DNA of 64,000 bases from Tetradesmus obliquus. Its lineage: Eukaryota; Chlorophyta; Chlorophyceae; Sphaeropleales; Scenedesmaceae. Shown in pieces: positions 14,627 to 25,200 of this stretch. Location: contig CP126191.1 of assembly GCA_030272155.1 (NCBI GenBank), positions 10,438,501-10,502,500 on the forward strand, written 5' to 3'. How positions within the stretch are numbered: position 1 is the first letter of the stretch; each line of letters begins with the position of its first letter. The position numbers and the translations under genes are program-made. Under the pieces are notes generated by a model. The model was not told the origin of the DNA, searched no databases, and saw only the letters and a list, made by a program, of their open reading frames with translations.

Positions 14627-16122
14627 CAGGTTCAGCGCGTTAGTAGCAAAGCAAGTTACATTCGTACGTCAAACAGCAGTACTGTAGTCGATACTATCAA
14701 GCACATATGTAACTGACAGTGCCACTGCCACATGCCACGGCACAAACCCGTTCATACCAACGGATGGCATGCCACACATCTTTGTGTGCTGTACCTTGCC
14801 GGTACAGTATGCTGCAGCTGAGTATACGACTCTGCAGCAATGTACGATCTTTGTACATTGTGCAGCTGCGACTGATGCAATACCCTTAGTACATACAGAC
14901 GAGTTGGAGCCACTCTGTGCATGCACAAAGTAACTGCCCACACAGAAAGCGGCGCACTGTGGCACTGCTCAGCAGCTGCAACACTGCTCAACATTCTAGC
15001 CAAAACAGCCGCTCTCATAGAATGACAGTACAACCGCGGCAAGCAACAAATCAACTGAGCGTCTACATCAAGCTAGTCAACAATGCACTGGGCAGAAACA
15101 GGTGCACTGAGCAGTGCGTCAGTGCTGCTGATGTAGCTTCAAGAGCTGCAGGATGCGTTTTCCCCGGCAGACTGCTGCAAAAGACCAAGTCCAAAGGCAA
15201 TAATCAAGCTGCAGCTGCATGCGCTGTTGCCAGCAGCACATCTGGAAGAGTATGATGTACGAGCCTCTGCTGCGTTGGTGTGTCTCAAGGCGCAGGAGGA
15301 GTAGGGCCCCCCTGTCTGCATCAATCGGTTGCGTGCCCGCACGCCCGAAACGTTCCCCCTGCCGCCTTCCACCCACACGCGTCAAACCAACAGGTGACCG
15401 AAGCGCCCCACCTATGTCACCTGTCACCCTCCCACCCTCCACCCCAACCTCCTCCCCTCCAACCAAACACACAAAAAAACCGACCAGCACCATGCCATCA
15501 GCTGTATCATGCAGCAGGCGCTGCCCGCGTGCTGCATCTTGCTGTTGTTCACCATGTAACTCATCTGTGCATATGCTCAGCACCATGGCAGAGCCAGTGC
15601 CAGAGTGATGCTGGCCATGCAGCTGTTATTGCTTGGCATGCAGCAGCACCACCCATCCTCGCTGCACCAGTGGTCACTGACAGTTATGATAAGTACAGGG
15701 TGTGTAATGCCCATGCCCGGTATCCCAAATAAGTATAAGTGTAAGCAACAAAAAGATCAGTGGTGCATTATGACAAGTTGGTGTTCGTGGGTGACACGGC
15801 ATCCGTCACCCGGGTTACTATTGTGCACATCTCATGGACAGGAGCGGAACTGGTAAAGAGCCACTGCCGCCCGCCTGTACTGCTGCATACGTTGGTTCTG
15901 CATGATGTTCCATGCACTGCCCGCTGCCCCTGCAAACCACACCTTACTCTTCAATCATATCAACTTCAAGCAGATGCTTGCACGCTGCACGCGCACAAAC
16001 TACACAGGCGAGCCAGCCAGCAGCAACCACGTAAAAAGGCACAGCCACAATGAACCCTGCCAGTGGAGTTGGCATCACCTAAAGCTAGACCCGACATATG
16101 ACCTGCTGCATCTTGCCTTCCA

Positions 16123-16147
16123 TACATTACATTACATTACATTACAT
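16123..16147. repeat. ATTAC pentanucleotide microsatellite
   Basis: About five tandem ATTAC units in non-coding DNA. Confidence 0.9.
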
Positions 16148-16560
16148 GCTCCACTCAACGAGGAGTGGGAACCCCAGTCAGGAGCCAACGAGAGGCTCAT
16201 AGGGGGTTCCCCTGCCCCTGCCCCTGTCCCCTCACTTTCAGCAACCCCAAGTTATGCTGCATAAGTACCACAGGTTTGTAAAACTGCGTAAGACAGGCGT
16301 CGCACAAGTTGCGGGGGATGCCGACTGGTTCAGCACCTGAAAAACGATCCCAACCAGCACACCAATGTGCTCACCAAGTGCCAGCTGCACCCCCACACAT
16401 ACACCCACACACCCACGCACCATCACCACCACCACCACACACACGCGCTCACACACATAACCAAAGTTCCCGCTGCACGTCAAAACTTCCTTGCAAGCGC
16501 TCAGCGCCTGCCTTCAAGGCCCATGCTCCCCGCACATCAGCGGCTCACGGCATCAAGTGC

Positions 16561-16626
16561 AACGACTGCACTCCGACTGCACTCCGACTGCAACCCGACT
16601 GCAACCCGACTGAAACTCGACTGCAG
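16561..16626. repeat. 11-bp tandem repeat (CGACTGCAMYC)
   Basis: Six slightly diverged 11-bp units of the form CGACTGCACTC / CGACTGCAACC. Confidence 0.85.
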
Positions 16627-16807
16627 TCCAAGGGTTGCACGGCCACAGCTAGCCATAACGACATGCTAGCCAAAAAGGTCTACACATATATACATATATA
16701 TACATATGCATACATGAAATGATGATAAGTACGCGGTTCGCAAGTGCGGCAGCTTCAGCAATATACCCTGCAGGCCATCCTGTCAGCCCAATGCATCATA
16801 CAGCAGG

Positions 16808-17125
16808 GCCTGGTAGATCCGCCATGTAGACTCTAATAGACCACGCAGCATGCTACTGCAGAGCCGCCATGTACAACCCAATGCGGCATGCAGCATGCCG
16901 CTGCAGACGCCATGTGCACCCCAATGCATCATGCAGCATGCTCCAGTCAAGCCGCCATGTACACCTCAATGCATAATGCAGCATGCTGCGGCAGAGGTGC
17001 CATGTGCACCCCAATGCATCATGCAGCATGCTGCTGCAGTTACGCCATGTACACCGTAATGCATAATGCAGTATGCTCTGGCAAAGCCGCCATGTACACC
17101 CTGATGCATCATGCAACACATCACA
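16808..17125. repeat. 45-bp minisatellite, about seven units
   Basis: GCCATGTACACC blocks recur at about 16821, 16866, 16909, 16954, 16999, 17044 and 17089, each followed by AATGCATMATGCAGCATG. Spacing is 43-45 bp. Alternate units look more alike (TACACC against TGCACC), which suggests a 90-bp higher-order unit. Confidence 0.85.
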
Positions 17126-17953
17126 GGCCCGCGTTTGCCTCAGTTCTCGTGCAGTAGCAGCGCCTGCAATCAAGCCGCCGCTGCTACTGCTGCCGCTGGC
17201 ATGCTGTGGCAGTCGACATGTACAGCACCAACGTAACGTCCACCACACAGCCCCAACCGCCCAGCTGTCCGTTGAATTTGCATCACGTAAACCTCACCGT
17301 ACTGCACTTCAACATCCAATTAAGCATAAAAAAGTAGGAACCCAAGGAGATGCTCACAGGGAAGAAAACATCGCACCAAACTTTTGACCCTTTGACATAT
17401 GGAGTGAAACCCATGCACTGACAACGAACCCACATCCAGGCTACAAGCACCAGTGTGCCGCATGCCCTTCAAAGTATGTACAGCAGTGGTCTGAAAACTG
17501 CATAGTACCTGCCTGGAAGAGCAAGTCGCCTGAAAGTCTGTCAGTTGGGGCGACAGGCAGCCTCCAAAGTTTCGCCAGCTGGCAGCGTCTTGGCACAGCA
17601 GCACACTCCTGCAACAAGAACGGATGCCGACAACCCAAGGTGTTACTGTCAGCGTAGAACCATAGTAACAAGCAGCAGCTGATGCATTCAAAGGTGCTTA
17701 TGCGGGGCTGCGATGGCTGAGCAAAGCAAGCTGTTTACCCTGAAACAAGCACAGCAAGCAACTCGTCGAGTCAGCAATTCCTGCCAGAAGATTGCTCACA
17801 TTTGATTTTGCTGTTAAGCGCATCATGCCAGTTGCCTGCCAATAAACATTATGGCCCTGCCATTGATGCTGCAAACGGACCCAGCTCCACCTGCCAGTGC
17901 GTGGCCTGTAAACCGGCCCAGCATGTTGCTGAAAAGTATTGCACTTTCTAGTG

Positions 17954-20900
17954 TCACCAACACACCCCACCTTGGTCCTGGCAGATATCGCCTCCCCCCA
18001 CTGAGCTGCAGTTTGAACCGGCACAGTTCTTGATGCAGCTGCAACCCCGTGGGGCTCCCTTGTTCTGGCAGGCGATGTTGGCGCACGTGTAGTCGCAGCT
18101 GTCATTCTGTGCAGGCACGCATTCGCTGCCACAGCAGCAGTTGCCCGCGCCGCAACCCGTGTTTGGCGTGCACACCAGCAGCTTGGCTGCAGCTTGGAAT
18201 AAACAGCAGCATCACAGAAGCTGCAGTGTCAGCAGCAGACATTGACAAGATAAAGATAGCCACGTGTTGCGCTCACGAAGACAGCTGCCACAGCAATGCT
18301 ATCAGCTGCTGCACAATGCTTACCTTGCTGTAGACATTTCAAACCGCCACATGGCCACCATAACCATCCACCGCACCTGGCTAACAATCTAGAGCCGCAG
18401 CCCTACCATGGCAAGACATGTCACACAACCGCTGATTTCACAGCACGCACACATGCTGTGCAACAGCCACACCCGCAGGGCACCCACTTGCGCACAGGCC
18501 ATCTCGGCAAGTTGTGGCATACATGGTGGCAGCCATACGGCAGCAACCGCTACTGTAGCTGACTGTAACAGCCACTGTCACTCAAGTGTGCACTGGACAG
18601 CTTGGCAGTTGTGGCGTACATGGTGGCAGCCCTGAGCGGAAACTTGTCACACCACCGCAACTGTAGCTGACTGTAACAATCACCGCCACTCACTTGCGCA
18701 CTGGCCAGCTTGGCAGGTGGTGGCATACATGGCAGCAGCCGTGCATTGACAACACACGTCACACAACCACTGCAGTCACTGCCACTCACTTGCGCACTGG
18801 CCAGCTTGGCAGGTGGTGGCATACATGGCAGCAGCCGTGCATTGACAACACACGTCACACAACCACTGCAGTCACTGCCACTCACTTGCGCACTGGCCAG
18901 CTTGGCAGGTGGTGGCATACATGGTGGCAGCTCTAAGCAGAAACATTTGTCAACTGCAGCCGACTGTAACAATCACTGCCACTCACTTGCGCACAGGCCA
19001 GACTGGCAAGTTGTGGCATACATGGCGGCAGCCCTCCTCACTGACTGCCTGCTGATGGGCAGCTCGCAGGGCTGGCCCTCATTGCGGGCTGTGTAGGTGC
19101 AGAACTCGTCGCCAGTGCAGCGCCCGGTGCGGCACGCTGTGTCAGTGCACGGGTTGCTGACGCACGCGCCTGCGGGCAGGGTTTGCAGTTGCGTCGGTTA
19201 CATATCTTTCAGTAAGACAGCGTATGACAGCACACAGCCTGCCAAAGCATAGAACGCGCATGCCAGAGAGTACCAGCTGAATCTGACGTGCACGCACAGT
19301 ATCAATTATTTCATAAAGAGTCTCGAATCACCCACCGACGCATTTGGCGGTTGCTGGGTCCCACTTAAACCCTGCATCACACCGGCAGTTGAACCCCACG
19401 CCCGGGGCCGCCACATCGCTGCAGCTGCCAGGCACCGCGTTTTCAATCGTGTTGCAGTTAGTTCCCTGGCAGCCGTTCTCATCCACACAGGTACGGGAGG
19501 CCTGGTTCCAAATGTAGCCAAAGGTGCAGCTGCATGACCAGCTAAAGGGCGATATGGAGCTGCAGGAGGTAGGGTTGGCTTTCTGGATGTTGGCACAGGG
19601 GTTGCTCGCACATGGGTCAACGCCTGCAGGCCAACACAACAAAGTAAGAATTTGGAAATGCTTTGTTTCCAACGCCGCGGCTTGAAGCTCACCTGTCCTT
19701 GTAGCCAGCAGCAGGCGCTACATAAGTGTTTGCACTGCGCACACAGTTTGCAGGCAGTTGCAGGCACTACGCTTACGAGCCAGGCAGCCAGGCAGCTGGG
19801 TTTGCAAACTGGGCTGCGGCTGCTGACATTTGCCCGCGAGATATCCCGCCTCACCTATGCATGCAGCGCCATTCCACTGGTAGCCTTGCTCGCAGCTGCA
19901 GCTGAATCTGCTGCTGTCAAGCGCAATGCAGGAGCTCCTCACAGCGCGCGCCAGCCCATCACAGGGGCTGCCCGCGCATGGGTTGGGGATGGCTGCAGGC
20001 ACACAAATGCTTTTTAGGCTTAGTGTTTCAAACGTAGCAGGAGTTGCAAACAACGCAGCATCGACCAATGTGCTAATGTGTTGTGCGCATTGCAAGCCTT
20101 TGCAGGTGGCGTCATCACAGCCGCTAATTGCTGCTGTCAACGATGCAATCTCCTCGTCCTCGTAGCCATGCCGGTGACAGGCAGCTAGCTGCTGCTGAGC
20201 TTCACACATTTGGTGCATGCCTTACCTGCACATGCAGCGCCGGTCCATTGGAAGCCCGGCAGGCAGCTGCAGTCAAACTGAAGGCTGTTCCCGCGTTGCA
20301 CGCATGTGTTTAGCGCTGCACCCGCCAGCGAGTTGCATGGCTGGCTGTTGCACGGGTTGGGTGGCGGGATGGCTGCAGGCACACAGCACCAGGGTTGATG
20401 TCAGCAGACCCCACACATGCGCATAACTGTCAACCTGATCTGTTGGAATCGTTGCAAGCCTCAAAGCCAGCATGGCACAGCAAGCCAGAGATTCAGAGTA
20501 ACACACAACCTCGCAACATTTGTGGTAACAAACAGCTGCAAATACATGCCGCTTTCAGCAGGGTGGCAGGAGCCCACGGCAGGTGATTGCGACCAGGCTC
20601 ATAGCAAGCAAGAGACCTTGACCAGCTGTGCTACATTTCAAGACATTTACAACCGTACATCCACAGCTGTCATGTGCTCACCTTCAGGCTGACACTTTCC
20701 AGATTGACACACCCCAACCAAGCCACCATCAACACAGGGGGAGCCATTCTCCTTGTTAGACAGCGAGCAAGCTCCATCAATGGGGTCGCACTCGGCTTTC
20801 TCACACACAGTGCCAGCGCCACATGGCCGGATCTTGCAGTAGTCTGCGGTGCAGCAAGCAAGCAAACAACAAAAACAAGTCAAACTCTGGATGGTGCGCT

Positions 20901-22163
20901 GGCAGCAGCACTGCGGCTGTTCCACAAGCTGGTGAGCAAGCTGCTCATGCCGATGCAACGAACAGCCTGGCTGAACTTAGCAGTGTAAGCTTTTTGTCAT
21001 TTGCTGTGATTTGCACCACGCGCAACAGGACTGACACATTTGCGGACCTGTGCTTCAGGCACAGCCTCAGTTAATCGCATCATCACCATCATCATCATGA
21101 TGCCCGGGTCTCACCTATCGGGTTCAAGATGTTGCCATCCTCATCACACGCCTGCGCAGTCAGGCCCGGCCCAAACGGCAGCGTCGGCACCAGCAGCGCC
21201 GGCGAGGCAATCAGCAGGAAGCCAATATTCGGCGGCAGCTGCCCCTTCGGCTGATCTGCAATAGCTGCCTTGAAGATGGCTCGACGCTCTGTAGCTGGCT
21301 GCACTGCTGCAGCAGCAGCAGCAGCAATGCTGGAGTCCAAGGTTCCAGCGGGCTGCGCTGCAGCGCGTGCTGTGCCTAAAGTCTTAAGCAGGTTCACTTG
21401 AATGCTGCTCAGGGGGTAGGCAGGGGTGAGCCCAAGAGAGCCGTACACTGCTGCTTGCATGGCTGCAATTGCTGCGTCACTGGCGAGGAGGGAGGGGAAG
21501 CTGGCTGCTGGGCCCTGCAGCAGGTAGTTGATGCTGTGCACGCCTGCAGCAGGAAAAGCGCAGCAGCCAAGCTTTGATATGTTTATTGCAACACACCAGT
21601 TGGAAGAGGAAAAGATCACGTACAGCACAATGCAGTGCATTGCATGTAGATTGTAGTTGACGGTGTGCACGCCTGCAGGACACAGCAAGCATTATGCGTG
21701 TCATGTTTGCTGCAAAGCGCCAGCTGGGAGACAACAAGCTACCTACGTACAGCACGTTGCAGCGTGTTGCATTGCATATGTGCTTGTTTGTTTGCACCGG
21801 TGCCTTCTGTGCAGTGTTAAGACACACGTCACATCATACAGTGCACGCAGGACATCCCTGCACTTCACGCGTGCAGCTGCCGCTGAAGCAGGCCCCCTGC
21901 ATCCGAATTGATGCTGTCATGGCCGCTATCTACAAACCAACCCACAATGCACGCCCAACTCACGTGTGCAGCTGCCACTGAAGCAGGCACCCGGCCCTCC
22001 CTGGAACACGCAGCTGCTGGCATCAGGCAGGCTTGTGGTGCTGCACGTGCCGCTGCTCGGGTCGCAGATGATGGCAGCAGATGTGTTGACAGGGCTGCCG
22101 CTTGCGTCCGCTAGCTGCTGACAGGGAGGGGCGCTGCAGAGGGGAGCGCTGCAGAGGTCTGCA

Positions 22164-22202
<39 letters not shown>

Positions 22203-25200
22203 ACATGGTTCATGTGACAGCGCTGTTGATGGGGAGGCGATGCATGCATGTCCACATACCTGTTGATGGGGAGGCGATGCATGCATGTTCACATACCTGT
22301 TGATGTGGAGGCGATGCATGCATGTCCACATGCCTGTTGATGGGGAGGCGATGCATGCATGTCCACATACCTGTTGATGCATGCATGTCCACATGCCTGT
22401 GCCAGCAGCCTGCAAGGCTTGGGCGCGGTGCGGAGGCCGCCATCCATTGCAGTTGAGGAGGGCAACACAACACAAGCACACACCCATGCTACCCCATAGA
22501 TTGCGCATAACAATCTGAAAGTCAATGCCACCTTACATGCAGTATGAACTCAGCCACATCGCGCACTGCAACAGAACCAGCCGCAAGCAGGCTGCGCTCA
22601 CCAAGGCATGTTCCGCTGCTGCAGCTGCTCTGCCGGCCCCTCAGCGTGCAAGCCTCTCCGTCCTGCTTGTCACAGCAGGACGTGTCGCAGGTCCCAGACA
22701 GCGGGTTGCAGGAAGCCTCACTTGCAGCAGCACATGGCGGCGGGGGAGGGCACACCTGGCCGCTGCAGACAAGCCGGCAGCGGTCCGTCACCAGTGACGC
22801 CCGGAACGTATACGACCTCAGCCGCGCGCCGGTGACAGAATCGACCCCGCCCGCACCTCCAGCCGCATACGCGTTGACATTGCCGCCTGACAGCAGGTAC
22901 TTTGTGATAGCTATGCCAGGAGAGACGCCCGGGAACTTGAGAGACAGCGAGCTGTCATATCCTGCATAGCTCACGGAGCCAATCATGCCATAGAAAGCAC
23001 TCGCAAAGCCGCGGGCCTGCTGGTCTTGAAAGCTGCCGGCTGCGATTGCTGACCTGTCGGCGGCAAAGTAGACGACGGTGCGCCCCGGCGGTCCGCCTGC
23101 AGCAGCGTTGCGGTACTTTTCAAACCAGCTGGGCCTGCAGCAGCAGCAGCAAGGTGTGCAGCAGCAGCAACAGCAGAAAAGTAAGTGGCGGCCGTCAGCA
23201 TGCTGCACACAACACGCTCAGTGATTTGGTAATGAACGCACGTGCACGCCACACGTGTTGTTGATGCATGCAGGGTGATCGCCCACGCACCACACTACTT
23301 GTCTCCTTTACATGCATAGCACACACATTGCTGTTGACAGTGAGATTGCAGTTTGCATGCAAGCATCACCATCGTCACCATATCCGCTAACAATGGAACG
23401 AATATGTTGTGTTGGCAATGCCAGCTCAGCTCACCGCAGCGCAAACAGGCCGTCACCAGTCAGCACCATGCGCCCCGCCTGCCAGTCCTGCTGCCGCTCA
23501 GGGCTGAAATCAGTCGGCGCCCTTGCCACGATGATCGGAAACTCCCCCACGGGATCAGAATCACCGATTGTTGACACCGCCACGAAGCAGTACTTTGACC
23601 AGCCCGTGTAGTCATCCAGTGACGGCGGGCCCTCAGGGCATAGCACAGGGTCGTTACATTTGAACTTCACGTTGTACCCTGCAGTTTGAAAAAGCGCCGC
23701 GATGTCGGCGGACTCCTCGCCACCGGCGCAGCGCTGCTCCACAAGAAAAGGGGCCAGCACAAGCACATCACCCTTGGCAGTAGGGCACTGGGTTGACTGC
23801 AGCAGTGTCCGTGAAGCAGCAGTAGCTGTAGCAGCTGCACCGCCACCAGCATCCAGGTCAGCAGGAAGGTCAGACATAGCAGCAGCAGCAGCAGCAGGCG
23901 CTTCCTGCACGCCCCGCAGTTTGAAACCTTGGTGTAGCTGCTGCTGATCTTCGTCATCCGGTGTGGGGTGCAGCAGCAGCTTCCGCCCCGCAGCGGCTGC
24001 ACGTGACGTGTTGTTGTTGTTGCTGCACTTGCCGCCGGAGTAGTCGATTGTAGCCAGGATGACGCAGGGGAAGCCATCTGTGGTGCGGAATTCAATGCGG
24101 CGGTCGCTCACCCGCGTGAGGCTTGCCCGATCCACCCTCGCCAGTATTGCTTTGATGTCAATAGGCTGCAATGGGATGGAATCGTCAAACTGCGAAGGGC
24201 CTACGCTGGCGCTTGTAGTATCTGCTGCGCTTAGAAGTGCCCTCCTGGTGCCGCCGCTTTTTGCGAGCAGCGTGTCATACACTTGCTGCGTGGCTTGTGC
24301 GACAGCAACGCCTGAGGCCAGCAGCCGATCCAGCTGCTGCTGCGCGTCTGCTACAAGAGCTTGCGTGGGGAAGACTTGCAGCAGGGTGTCGTAGTCGGTG
24401 GTGATGGCTGCAGACAGTCAACAGAGGAGACAGAGTCGCAAGGCAGGTATCAAAGTCAGCGACAGGTGTGTTGGTATGGGTCCTGCAGAGCAAGCTGTGT
24501 TGGGCGGACGTGTAGCTGTCAACAGATTTAAGCCGCCGCTGCTGCCGCAGCACATGCTCTGCCGAATGCACATGAACACGCATCAAAAGCAATGCATCGG
24601 CATGAGTAGTCTGGCGTTGCGCTGCCATAGCATTGTTCATAGGCAGCAGTGTCTGATGCAGCGGCAGCAGTGTTGACTCAGTCAACACCCTGCAGTGAAA
24701 GGCGCATGCATGCCCCTCACAAGTAATGGCCATGCACAAGCGCACCTGCGATCTCAATTGTGGAGCTCAGTAGCTTCTCCAGCTGCGAGATGTAAAACTC
24801 CTTGTACACCGGGACATCCGTCTTCTCAAACTTGATGTTGATCGTGTTCGAATACAGCCCGTCGCCGGCGTAGCGGTCATCGTGAATTCTCTGACCATCG
24901 TCAAACAGCTCTCCGATGGCATCAGTGAAGGCATCAGCAGCGGCTCTGCGGGTGCCGTTTGTCGCGTTGTTGCTCAGGCCCTGCAGAATCACGCGCTGGC
25001 CCATGTTGGCGAACCTGGCGCAGCAGTGGCGGCGAAGGCAGGGCAAGTGTGACGGACTGGACAGCAGCGTACATTAGGGTGCTACTGCAGCTGCCCTGGC
25101 GCGGCCACGGCGGCACAAGCAGAGCACATGTGATGGTTGAGCAGCGCAGAAGAGCACGTGAGGGTGCGCTGTTGCGTCAAGGCAGCTGGTGCCGCCCGAT

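Larger units (their letters stand above)
14106..17953. other. Convergent intergenic region with several minisatellites
   Basis: 3.8 kb between the 3' ends of the Kir-like gene and the large secreted-protein gene. No frame has a recognisable domain. It contains an ATTAC pentamer array, an 11-bp array and a 45-bp minisatellite, listed separately. Both 3' UTRs must fall here. Confidence 0.6.

Noticed and set aside
18484..19040. CRISPR-like regular repeats
   Set aside because: Repeats are contiguous or coding-edge copies with no unique spacers, in a eukaryotic intron.
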